A stretch of DNA of 64,000 bases. Source: Helicoverpa zea (lineage: Eukaryota > Arthropoda > Insecta > Lepidoptera > Noctuidae). Shown in pieces: positions 1 to 12,500 of the stretch. The position numbers and the translations under genes were made by a program. The stretch spans positions 5,146,001 through 5,210,000 of the forward strand of contig NC_061463.1 of the NCBI RefSeq assembly GCF_022581195.2. Reading direction: 5' to 3'. Below the pieces are notes generated by a model, which saw only the letters and a program-made list of their open reading frames with translations, made no database searches and was not told where the DNA came from. Position 1 is the stretch's first letter. Every line of letters begins with the position of its first letter.

Positions 1-195
1 GAAGGCTGGCTATTACCTCGGACAAAGGATCAGCATGGCGATCGAACGAGGTAATGCTGCCAGCCTCTTGGGCACGCTCCCAGTTGACAGCGATGGGGAC
101 GAATTTTTTGACGCTTTTTAGTTGTTTGTTTTACTAGGATAGTTTTTGATTTTTATTGTAAATATGTATTGTAAATATCTATGTAAATAAACACC
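1..195 (+). mobile_element. 3' end of a non-LTR retrotransposon (LINE)
   Basis: Frame 2 from base 2 to the TAG at 119-121 reads as the last 39 residues of an open frame with the motif YLGQRIS followed by RGNAASLLGT. I associate this with the C-terminus of lepidopteran CR1/jockey-type reverse transcriptase proteins. An AATAAA signal follows at about 187. The window starts inside the element, so its 5' part is not visible. The family assignment is from memory of similar tails, and an unrelated gene end cannot be excluded. Confidence 0.6.
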
Positions 196-3100
196 CATTA
201 TTTCATAAGCCAATTATTTCGGCTACGAACTTGCTACGAGCTACGAAACTAACGAAGCTACTCAAATATATTTTATTTCCTAAACTTAAACGAGGTAATG
301 ATACATGCTGTATGCTGGGTTACTTATATGAATTTGAGATCAGGAACAGTGTGTAAATTACACCTCGGAATAACTCTGGTTATAAATTACAACGTACCTA
401 TGTACCTACCTGAAAATACTCCGAAGGACTTATTTCTGGTTCCACACTTGCTAAAAATTATTATGTTTGTACTTAGTACCAATGCAATCGTTTTTAGAGA
501 AAGATAGGTATTGTGCATTATTCATTCCTATCGATTCTGGCATTGCCTGGTAGGCTGGCACTAAAGAGCGCGCTGATCATGATCAGATTGATCGATCAGA
601 CACGTCACGATCCGACCCATCACTCTCCCTGGGTAACCTAACAGTATTGTTCAATCACAAGGAAATCACGATTTGTATTGAACTCACCAGTTGTTCTTAT
701 AGGGAAGTGTAAATAAAGGTTTGAAATAACAGTGAAGACCAATACAAATTATAGGTATAAATTGAACTATAGACCGGATAAAATGTATCTAGTTAGTTGA
801 ACTATCCTTTCCTCTTTATATCCAAGATTTTCGAATTTCCATTCGATTACGAAATGGTCAGTTCCGTTAAAATAGTCGTAATATGTAGGTATATCCATGA
901 CACATCTTATTTCAGAGTCAATGCTACTACGCCTGTCGGATAAACCGCTTATGCATAAAACCACTCAATTTAACTTGTGGCTTTCGTCTCTCAGCACCAC
1001 TTTTAGCAATTGAGATTTAAATCCGTTGTTTTAATTTCATAATTCCAGTTCGAATGTAGTAAACGTAAGGTTGATATAACATACTGATGGAGTAGTTTTC
1101 AATATTTATAATTAATGAACATTATGTGAGATAAATACAAATAAATACGAATAAGTATTCAACTCATTAGGCAAATCAATAAATCGTAGCACGTAGTCGG
1201 CGGAAGCGTTTATTGGTGCTCAGTCCAAAGGTAGCAACATGTCCAGTGAGCAATAAACCATGCAGGCGCCATCTTGAATTCGTATTGTCACCGATTGTCG
1301 GTGCAGCGCCGAAGTGATGGGAGGTCCATCCGGCGCCGGCCATTTGCATCGGACGAGCCCAGAATCGATTAAATTTAACCAAACTAATATTCTATGGTGA
1401 TGTCTTTCCTTGATTTTAAATAACGCACTTAAACAGACGCGCATGACCCCAAGTCCGCTTTAAATTATTCGAGATTGAAGATATGGCTAACAAACATGTT
1501 ATTCGAGCGCTCGTGATTTAAAATCAGAAAGTTACTTTAAAAACCCACCAAGAAATAAACATAAGTTTTATCGCAAGTACACGATTCTATCTAAGGGGTC
1601 CACCGTAAATTTCCATGCGCATGCAATTTCGTTAGCATTTATTAATTAAATTGCTGGTAGGCAAAGTTAGAACAAGTGCAGCATCAGCGACAGGTGGCCA
1701 CGCACGTGCCGACTTGAATAAAACGCAATGAATGTCAAATGTGCTCGGAACACCGCACTTGGCCAACCACGATGCATATAAAGAACCTTCAATAAAAAAC
1801 GTAAAACACATTTCGCATCGCCCTCGCGAGCACTTCGGTCTTTTTACCTCTAACGAACGCGAAGATACTTTCTGATTCCATATCATTAAGATATTTATTG
1901 CGCGATGTTGAACACGCAACTATTGTTGAATTTTGGCTGGTGTGTCCACGAGATAGAGCATATATTCGATGAGCACAGACATAGCTAAGGATTGAGGGTT
2001 AATTCGCCACCCTCTGCGAATGCCTGACTTTTCATTATCGAGATGTTTTATTAAAGTAGGGGCCGGTATGTCTGACAAGGGGAGTTCTAGGGTTATCTCC
2101 TAAGTAAACATGTAAGGAAATCATACATTGTAGTAAAAGACCAGTCCGATTAACGAATGTTTTGATAATGATGCCTCTATAGGTAGTAGATAGGAGTGTC
2201 ATCCAAATCACAGGAAAACTGTTCGGAACCAAAACTATTAAGGACTTCTTATGTGTATTACGTGATGCCTCAAAACATAGTTTAAGCAAAACTGCTAATC
2301 TAGCTGCGACAAAAAACTATAACCCACAGCTCATATTAAGGCAATTTAAATTTAAAATTTCGCAACCCTATGCAGGATCTGAGCGTCATATATTGAGTTA
2401 CCCGGCGGCGAGGTGTGGGAGGAATGTTTACAGAGGGATTTAGGGCTGGCCCTGGCCATATTGCATTCCTATAGTGAGCCGAGCGCCGCACGTCACGCTC
2501 CGCGTCAAATAAACTGGCTGATTGCAATCTAAGCCATCACAGACACTCCCGGAGAAATTGTTCTACGGGCTATTTCCATGAATTAATGCGAAAAGCTTGA
2601 GGAGATACTGTTTTGGCCTGCAGGTATGATAAAGTTAATTCTTGAATCGAATACGTAGGGCTTATACCTACAAGCTAAACGCAATATTTGGACACTAATC
2701 TGAACCATAATTCTAGTGCATAGGTTTTTGGTAAATAACTTATTCGTAGTTTTCTTTCTACGGCTTCAGGGCTATTTAAAACCCCTCCTTGAAAAGCGAT
2801 AATCGATACCATTCGATTGACAATAGCCGTCTGAATCGCTGTAATGTTATAGCATCGTCTGAAATTTCAGCTGCAGCTCGTGTTATGTCTAACCCCGGCG
2901 TAATATTGTCAAACGGGCTCCGTTCGCTCCGGTGACACATAGACGACCACGAATCTATCAACAACCCGCAGACGTTCAATAAACACGGTCACTGTTATAA
3001 TGGCTGTAATTTCCTCGAAACTCTGTTTGACAAAACATTATAGACAAAGACAATGCCACGCGCCCTGTCCAAACAGCCGCGGGTGAGTCAGACACCCAGT

Positions 3101-5138
3101 GTCAGTGTCCGACTGACACCTCTCAGACTGTATGACTCTCCCAATTATAATCTTAATACACTAGATTTATGTGCACACTATAGACCAGACTCGTGATTGT
3201 ACGATGCTAAACGAAGTTCTAGTAACTTTTAAATGTTTCAATTCAACAGTCACTGGCTGTTGAATTTGGCTGAAACAAAGTTTTTCGAACTAATGGGACG
3301 GGACCTACCCATTTCAATTCAAGAAACTTTGTGGGTCTAGATTCTTTACTGAAAGGTCCAGGATTTAGTAAACCTGGAGACTGCATAACGACAAGAACGA
3401 GACAAAATGTTCGCCAAGTAACCAGCATTGAATAAAACACCTATAAGCTACGCAGTTAAGGCACCGACAGATGCAAGCCTAGAACAATCTAGATCCTATG
3501 TATTAGCTCGGCGGCAATCTTAAGAGAATCTTTAACACAAAGAGGATCTTAAAAGCGAATCTTGTATTGGTATAAAGTGCCGAGGGCGAGCGGCAGCCGG
3601 TTGATCGATAAAGTGTTCGCGCCTTTTAAATTATTGGCCGAGATATCCGCGTGAGTGAGTTGTGGCGCTGCCAAGTTCACGGATTACAACGCCTATAGGA
3701 ACGTGGGCAGCATTGCTTTGTGTATATTTTTTTTGTTCTTTATTTCACGTATCGACTCTATTGTTATCAAAAATAGTAATAATAGCTAGGCATAGAAATA
3801 CCTCTATTCTTTATGTTATTGGCATTTAATCAGTCCTGCAACTCAACATCCAATTCATTGAAATACAAAAATTCGTTCGATATTTCGCAAGCTCTTTATC
3901 AATCGGTCAAGATCATGCCGCGATAGTTCTGCTGCACAGAATGGTTTGATGTTCATATCCTCCGATTTTTTTAATGTTATCGCTCATAATTATGAATTAC
4001 AGTTATTAGTATACCTAGTTAAATTCTTTGTGGCTATTATATGTATGTAATTATTTTTCTTGATTCCAGTTAATATTCAGCTTTCACGTTTCCATGAAAC
4101 TGTTTTTTCAAAAACCATCAGTAAAAGTGCCTTAGGTTCCACAGCAGATATATTTATGTGCTGTCCACTACAAAAACAAAAAGCCTTGGAGAGGTCCAAC
4201 GGCCGCGGTTCCAAGCGAGTCAAAATACGCCTTTATCTACCAGTTTTATTTTTTCTCTTTATCTGTGTAGTGGTCGGAGCACACGTGCACATCGCCCGCG
4301 CCCGCGCAGATCGTGACCTGCGCCTGCGTCCCACCACGCACCTCAAGCACCTCACCCGCTTAAATTGTCTGACGCCACTACTTACATATTGTAAGTGTCC
4401 AGACATTCTTAAAATAGAACACATCATGATTGACGATAATTATGAAATCGTACCTAGCTGTAGTTTTAAACAAAACATCTAAAAAAATAATGCAGCATAC
4501 CTATCTATCTAGTTTTAACTATAAAGTGTTTCAAAAAGCTAGCAACAACAAAGTAGCTCATACCTATTAGCTGTACCTACCTACACGGATCAGGGATATC
4601 ATTTAACCGATCATGTAGGTAGAAAGATGCGGCTTCTCAAAGTGAAACGAGTCGGAATACTCAGGTGCGTCCGCGCCGCGTCACGGCACAGATACATTGT
4701 GACGGCGCGCCGCCGCCGCAGCCAGAAAATAGAATTAAAAGACACTCCACAATGGACCAAAGCCCTTTCAATCCGGGCACAAATACGTATTGGAATTTTA
4801 AATCCCAGCAAAATATACCTCAGGTGTTCTGAAGAATGAAACGATACCTTTTCATTATTTTATTGTTGGACAAACTGTAGCTTTAGATGAATGGGCCTGA
4901 GAGCAATATTGTGTAAATCAAGCTTCTATGTTACCATATTGAAGTGGAAATTCAGACATTTTATCTATTTCTTTTACATCTAAAGATCGGTTGGCTTGGC
5001 AGAAGCCTGTAGGTAGGTATTTATTAGGAACCAGCGACCCGCTCTGGCATCGCACTAGGTAACAGTATTTCCACTATTTACCTAATGTATGTAATTATAC
5101 ATATAAACCTTTCCCTTAAATTACTCTATCTATTAAAA
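196..5138. other. intergenic, no gene recognised
   Basis: AT-rich sequence without a convincing coding exon on either strand. The longest open frame (4060-4482) has no recognisable domain, an erratic composition and no conserved start or splice context, so it is not called. Other frames are under 100 codons and overlap one another on both strands. Confidence 0.6.
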
Positions 5139-5236
5139 AAAAAAACGCATGAAAATCAGTTGCCTAGTTTTGAAGATTTAAGCGTACAACAGGACAGAAA
5201 AAGCGACTTTGTTTTACACTATATAGTGATAAACTT
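5139..5236. repeat. transposon tail fragment
   Basis: An A-run followed by an ACGCATGAAAATC-like segment and a CGACTTTGTTTTACACTATA-type end resembles a tail sequence dispersed in lepidopteran genomes. No coding part is attached. The identification rests on resemblance only. Confidence 0.4.
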
Positions 5237-6119
5237 TTATGAAAATCACAATTGATCTGGATTTTTAAAAATCTAGTAGGTATTGCCAGAATAATCTGCA
5301 TTTCATAAGAAAGAAAAAACCTTTTTTTGGAAGTTGTTTGTATCCTAAAGGCTCCGAAAGACTATTTAAACGAATTGAAAGAATTCTCCAAAAAAAACCT
5401 TTTACTATTGAGAAGCTACATACATTATTCCCCAGTAACATAAGTTACTTATCTTCTATTACTTAGCAAGTGAAACTTAATTGTTAAATAAATGTTTTCC
5501 TACTGTGAATTACGTTGAATAGGTTAATTTTATAATTAATATCTGGTGCAGGCACAGCACAACCGCGCAAATGTTGTATGATAACTTTTGAATAAGTAGC
5601 GCCATGCTTGCTACTCAGTCAAGTAGCCACCTTTTAATTTGCTTTGATGGCTATAAGAAATCTGATTTAAAACAATATTTCGCTTATCAATTAAAATTCT
5701 TTATTTCTTTCAAAGCACACATAAGGAAGGAAGGAGGAACGTTGTAGGTTACTTTTCATCTAGGTGCATGAATTATTCTCACTCGACTCAAATGAAATCG
5801 CTGATTGATATTGGTGGAAATTATAACAGTCGCCATCGCCATTAGTCGGAACTTGGAATCAATTGGAAGGTGCTGCCATCTTCATGTAATTACATGAAAA
5901 CTGTGTTTATTTTTCTGCCAAGAGATGTCGCCACCATAGGATTGTGGCTAACGCCATCTATTATGGAATAGCCAAAGCACTATTACGTCTATTCGACGCT
6001 AGATGTCATTATTATAAACTATTATTTCTTATGTAATGGCAACCCTGGCGATATAAAACAGAATGCTACATTAAAAATGCTTCTTTTTGATTGGTAGATC
6101 GTACCGGTACGAAATGGCA

Positions 6120-6225
6120 TACTTGACTTCCGCCATTTTGCCAACGCCTGGCTGTGAGATAGGCGTTCAAAGAAATACAGTGAACATCCACTTAAATTCC
6201 GGCAATCTGCCGGTTTTTCTGAAAG
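6120..6225 (+). promoter_or_regulatory. SF3B3 promoter and 5'-UTR exon
   Basis: The SF3B3 start codon lies 21 nt after an acceptor (TTTCAG, ending 6485), so an upstream non-coding exon is required. A strong donor (AAAG/GTACGTAAG) at 6225/6226 gives its end. Just upstream, CCGCCATTTTG at 6130-6140 matches the YY1/Pho consensus often found near transcription starts. The exact transcription start is not visible. The 260-nt UTR intron that follows carries an H/ACA RNA. Confidence 0.5.
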
Positions 6226-6283
6226 GTACGTAAGCAATATTTATTATTAGTGATTTCTTTAATCAAAATTGTGGTTATTTTCG

Positions 6284-6412
6284 TCGCACTGGGTATCTCC
6301 ACGGTCGATTTTGTATCGATCGTGGTCGTTTAAAAGGTGCTATATAAAATAAGCTCACCCATTCGAAAACACAAGTATATCTCTGTTTTTGTCAGTTACG
6401 AGCTTAACATTT
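6284..6412 (+). ncRNA. H/ACA snoRNA in SF3B3 UTR intron
   Basis: A two-hairpin H/ACA architecture is visible. Hairpin 1 has basal GCAC (6286-6289) pairing with GTGC (6337-6340) and an 11-bp upper stem running from CCACGGTCGAT at 6299-6309. The H box is ATATAA (6342-6347). Hairpin 2 is closed by AAGCTC (6351-6356) pairing with GAGCTT (6400-6405). The ACA box is at 6407-6409 with three nucleotides after it. The 3' end is 73 nt from the 3' splice site at 6485, the usual spacing for intronic snoRNAs. The pseudouridylation target was not determined. Confidence 0.85.
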
Positions 6413-6506
6413 ACATTATATCTATAAACAACCGACTGTAGTTGTAATTTGAAACATATTTTGTAACAAAATGTCTCTCTTTCAGACGTAGGATAAAGCC
6501 GCAAAG

Positions 6507-9500
6507 ATGTATCTCTACAATCTGACTTTGCAAGGCTCATCTTCAATTACACATGCCGTTCACGGTAATTTCTCCGGGACGAAGCAGCAGGAGATAGTGA
6601 TTTCACGTGGGAAGACGTTGGAACTGCTTAGGCCCGACCCCAACACCGGGAAAGTGCATACGCTGATGAAAGTGGAGATTTTCGGCGTTATCAGATCAAT
6701 GATGTCATTTCGGCTCACCGGAGGCACTAAAGGTAAATGACCTTTTTGAGTTTAATGACCACGTGGGTCTCTAGGCCGACATAACCAAAAAAACTTAGTG
6801 GGAGGTCAACCTCAATTGCATAATTATAGATAACAACATTTATAGCCTACATTTTGCGCGCGTATTCTGGTCTAGTATTTGATAACAATGTAATCTCAAG
6901 TTGACCCAGTTACCTCTGTACAGTAAATAGTAATTTATAAATATTTCGAGTGAGTTCTATGCTATAATATTGCATCGTCTTGCTCCATGCACCTAATATA
7001 CAAGCTGTATGGGATAACTAGATGCATAGACTAGCCAATGCGTCGCTCTTTACAACCACTATGGTTGTCGAGATGTACCGCATTGGTACAATTTAAATTA
7101 CAAACAAGTTTAAATTATACTAGTACTTGTGAAGGTGTTTATTGATTTTATTTTTGCCATTGTTACAGATTATATTGTGATAGGATCGGATTCTGGCCGC
7201 ATTGTGATATTAGAGTATATTCCAAAGAAGAACATTCTGGAAAAAGTTCATCAAGAAACATTTGGCAAATCTGGATGCCGCAGGATTGTGCCCGGCCAGT
7301 ACTTGGCTATAGATCCCAAAGGCAGAGCTGTTATGATTGGTAAGAACAACATCATACATTAGACAATATAGTAAATCAGTTTTAATTCTGATAAACTATG
7401 CAGCTCATATTATACTTGTTGACCTAACTAACATATCTTTTCATTTCTAGGTGCAATTGAAAAGCAGAAGCTTGTGTACATATTGAACAGAGATGCTGAA
7501 GCCAGGCTCACAATTTCTTCTCCCCTGGAAGCTCACAAGTCCAACACATTGGTTTACCACATGGTTGGTGTAGACGTTGGCTTTGAAAACCCAATGTTTG
7601 CTTGTCTGGAGATTGACTATGAAGAGGCAGATGCAGATCCTTCAGGTTAGTTGTAAAATTGATAATTTTAATAGTAGCACCCCACCGTGATTATTTTGAG
7701 GTCCGTGTTTCCGACTGACAGTGACGTCAAATCCTCTATGTATGAGTTTATAGCATTTTCACCTAAAATTGTTATTTAAATACAACAAAAAGATCAACAG
7801 TTTATTTATATTTTAGGTGAAGCAGCACAAAAGACACAACAGACACTCACATTCTATGAGTTAGATTTAGGTTTGAACCATGTTGTCAGAAAGTACTCTG
7901 AACCTCTTGAGGAACATGCAAACTTCCTCATCACAGTGCCAGGAGGTAATGATGGTCCCTCAGGAGTACTCATTTGCTCGGAAAACTATCTCACATATAA
8001 AAACTTGGGTGACCAACATGATATCCGATGTCCCATCCCTCGACGGCGAAATGACTTGGATGATCCTGAGAGAGGGATGATATTTGTCTGTTCAGCTACC
8101 CACAAGACCAAGTCAATGTTCTTCTTCTTAGCACAGACTGAACAGGGAGATATATTCAAAATTACTATTGAGACTGATGAAGACATGGTCACTGAGATTA
8201 AGTTGAAGTACTTTGACACTGTACCTGTGGCTACTGCAATGTGTGTGCTCAAGACTGGCTTCCTATTTGTGGCCTGTGAATTTGGCAACCAGTAAGTTTC
8301 AACCTTCACTTATTTTACGCATAATGTTACAGTAATTGAGAGACTTTTAGTACTCTCTTTTGTATACTAAATGCCAGATAAAATTATCTCCGAACCAAGG
8401 TCCTCCTTCTTAAATGGGGGAGAGCACACTGATGTGAGATAAACAAATTCTCTTATTTCTCCTACACAATAAATATTTAGATCCTTTTAGAACTTTTGAT
8501 TAACAAGTTGTTACTTTACAGCTACCTGTACCAAATTGCTCACTTGGGTGATGAAGATGATGAACCAGAATTCAGTTCAGCCATGCCTTTGGAGGAAGGA
8601 GACACATTTTTCTTTGCTCCAAGGCCACTAAGGAATCTGGTGCTTGTAGATGAACTGGACTCGCTGTCGCCCATTCTTGGTAAGTTTACCTACAACTCTG
8701 AAATAAAATAAGCTGAATTTTATCTACACCCCAATGATGTCAAACTATACGCTCCGTGTTTCATCTGAAATACATTGACGAATGCTTAACCAGATCTGAG
8801 GTTTCCAAACATAACATAAAAATAAGTAGTATGGCTTTGAACAAATGTTTTAACATTTATATTTTTATCCTAGCTTGTCGTGTGGCCGATTTGGCTGCTG
8901 AAGACACTCCTCAAGTGTATCTGGCTTGTGGCAGAGGACCAAGATCATCACTGAGAGCTCTCAGACATGGTTTAGAGGTTGCTGAGATGGCTGTGTCTGA
9001 GTTGCCTGGTTCTCCCAATGCTGTATGGACCGTCAGGCGACACAAGGATGGTAAGCAACACATTTTCTTAACTTACAGAATGAATAATTATTTTCATGAA
9101 TTTTGTTGATATTAGAAAAAAATCGGTTTAGACAAGAAATGTAACTTGATGAAATAACACAGGAAGAAACAAGGAGCGTAATGATTATATCTTTTGGTCC
9201 GTGTTACCGACATACAGTGACGCTACAACTAACCACTTATGAATGCTCCTCTTTATCAACAAGTTACTAATAAAACCCTGGTTGTTTGTCATACATAAAC
9301 ACCAGTGGTTTTTCTTTTCAGAATCTTCTTTCGGCTGATGAACGAATAAGAGATGGTTTCAACAAACACTCGAAGGTAGGCATCCACGACGTCATAATTC
9401 GCAACTGGAAGCTGACATCACTGGAAGACTTATTACATTTTCGCCAACTATTGGGTCCAATCTTATCTTAGATTTTTCTTTTGGTTGCAGAGGAGTATGA

Positions 9501-12500
9501 TTCTTACATCATTGTGTCGTTCGTAAATGCCACGCTTGTACTATCTATCGGTGAAACGGTAGAAGAAGTGACGGACTCTGGGTTCCTGGGCACCACGCCC
9601 ACCCTCAGCTGTCACGCGCTCGGCGCCGACGCCCTCGTTCAAGTGTACCCAGACGGCATCCGGCACATCCGCGCCGATAAGCGTGTCAATGAATGGAAGG
9701 CTCCTGGGAAGAAATCCATTGTCAAATGCGCAGTTAATCAGAGACAAGTAGTTATTGCTCTGACAGGAGGAGAATTAGTCTATTTTGAAATGGACCCTGT
9801 AAGTTTTCCTCTAATTTATTTAATGTTTATTTTTATACCGACGTGTTTGTGTGGCTGTGCCTTCGGGTGCGGCCACACAAGAGTGGTGCGTAGCTGCCGC
9901 ATGCAGTGATGTGCCCACAACGTCGCAGAGCATGTCGCTCTCCCGCATGCGGTAGAGAGCGGCACTCGGCATATTCCATAGCCGAGCTGGAGCCGTTCAG
10001 GCGGTGAAGGCGGCAAAACCATGCCGTGGACAAACATACTAAATACATTATGTACTTTTATGTTTCCTACCTTGAAATATTGTTCTAATCAGCATTACTA
10101 TTTCAGACTGGTCAACTAAATGAATACACTGAGAGGAAGAAGTTGTCGTCAGATGTGTCATGCATGGCGTTGGGATCAGTAGCGACTGGTGAACAAAGAG
10201 CCTGGTTCTTAGCTGTTGGCCTGAATGACAACACTGTCAGGATCATCTCATTAGACCCATCTGTAAGTTTTTATAAATTTTAGCTATATTTGTCTTTCTA
10301 ATGTGTTTTAAATGATGATACAAGGACACCACTGAATTTTTTGTGATTACAACAACCTAAAATGCGTTATTCTCAAACTGCTGACACCAATTCCTATAAG
10401 AATATTACATAGTTTCATTTCTACATATATTAAACCAAAATATTTATTTCAGGACTGTCTCGCCCCACGTTCCATGCAAGCTTTGCCAGCCGGCGCCGAA
10501 TCTCTTTGTATTGTGGAACAACCATTCGAGTCTGGAGCTAAATCTGCCTTACAGTTGAACATTGGCTTGAGCAATGGAGTATTACTGAGAACAACCTTAG
10601 ATTCCGTCAGTGGGGATTTGGCTGACACAAGAACAAGGTAATTTTGCATAAAATTAGAAATCTGTTTTATGTGATTAGTAACTCGTAACTAACTACCAAT
10701 GATGACAAAACCCTATCGCTCCTTTTATAAACTGAGTTTTAGTGAGGATTAACTTAACCAGATCTGAGGTTCTCATCTTAAAAAATTAATTCTACCATGT
10801 GATTAGTTCATCTGACTAATAAAACCTCTATTCTCAGGTACTTGGGATCTCGGCCGGTGAAGTTGTTCAAAGTTCGCGTGCAAGCGGCTGAGGCCGTGCT
10901 TGCTGTATCGTCAAGAACTTGGCTGGGATACCACTATCAGAATCGCTTCCACCTCACGCCTCTGTCGTATGAATGTCTGGAGTATGCCGCTGGTTTTAGC
11001 TCTGGTTAGTATGTGATGCCTTTTATTTTTTACGATATGTTATTATGATAATTAAAGATTATATTTTGTTCATAATACCTATGATTTTTAAGTACATTTC
11101 AATAGTACATAATTATATTAAAAATTGTTTACCGACGTGTTTGTGTGGTTGTGCCTTCGGGTGCGGCCACACAAGAGTGGTGCGTAGCTGCCGCATGCAG
11201 TGATGTGCCCACAACGTCGCAGAGCATGTCGCTCTCCCGCTTGCGGTAGAGAGCGGCACTCGGCATATTCCATAGCCGAGCTGGAGCCGTTCAGGCGGTG
11301 AAGGCGGCAAAACCATGCCGTGGACAAACAAACCTTAACAAAACCATATATGTCTACCAACTGCCATGTATGTTAAATCCTACTTTTCATCTTCTAGAAC
11401 AGTGCGCCGAAGGTATCGTAGCCATCTCTTCAAACACCCTCAGAATTTTGGCGTTAGAAAAACTAGGCGCAGTCTTCAATCAGACCTACCTGCCACTTGA
11501 ATACACCCCGAGGAAATTCGTCATTAACTCTGATAACAACAACATCATCATTCTGGAGACTGATCACAACTCTTACACTGAGGAAATGAAAAACCAAAGG
11601 AGGTAAATAAATCATACATACTCTAACAATAATGTTTATTTTCTAATGATGACAAAAATACACACAAATCCGAATTCAGTGTAGATTACCCTGCAGTACT
11701 GATTTACAACATAATAAAAATAGAAAAGACTATGCTGCGACAATTTCTAACCTATCATCTAATTTTTAGGGTTCAAATGGCACAAGAAATGAGAGAAGCT
11801 GCCGCGGGTGGCGGCCCTGAAGAACAGCAACTTGCTAATGAAATGGCTGATGCGTTCCTCTCAGATACACTGCCTGAAAATATATTCTCGTCACCCAAAG
11901 CTGGAGCAGGTAAATATCTCAACTATAACATTGAATTCTTAACTAAGCCACATTCTCTGGGCAAGAGCAGGAAATGACATTGAGCATACTGACTCTAATC
12001 GGGTGTGGCGATATTAATTCCCAACGTTAATCCCAAATGGTCTTACTATAAGACATTTGATTCAAGTGTGGGAAACATTTCAACATTTATTACTATATAT
12101 TTATCCTTATTGCTTTGTCAGGATTCTATAGCATTATTTTCGTTTGCCAGGTATGTGGGCATCTCAAATCCGTGTGGTTGATATGGGGGTGAGCGGAGGT
12201 CAGCCGACTACATTGTTCAAGTTGCCGCTGGAACAGAACGAGGCGGCGGTGTCGGGCTGCATCGTGCGGTGGGCGGCTCACGCCGAACACGCACAGGCCC
12301 ACTTAGTCGTTGGCGTCGCTAAAGACATGATTTTGTCACCAAGATCCTGCACAGAAGGCAGCTTACATGTTTATAAGGTAAATGTAACTAATTCTAAATA
12401 CAAGTAAGACGTGAAAATTCTCAATGTAAAAATTTTGTACACAAATTATCATATATTCTAATAATTTATCTTTTTACAGATTTATGGTAGTACTGGGAAG

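Noticed and set aside
4060..4482. 140-codon open frame with a hydrophobic stretch
   Set aside because: No recognisable domain, unusual composition, a competing frame on the other strand, and no supporting splice or promoter context.
6022..6237. Minus-strand 71-codon frame at the SF3B3 promoter
   Set aside because: Overlaps the probable SF3B3 5' exon and has no family resemblance.
9837..11333. Duplicated 203-nt GC-rich blocks first read as an intronic MITE
   Set aside because: They carry the U17/snR30 m1- and m2-like motifs, H and ACA boxes, and end 64-67 nt before the acceptors, so a snoRNA explains them better. No target-site duplication was seen.
12378..12479. SF3B3 introns 2 and 13 searched for snoRNAs
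   Set aside because: Both are about 100-110 nt, too short, and contain no box pairs.
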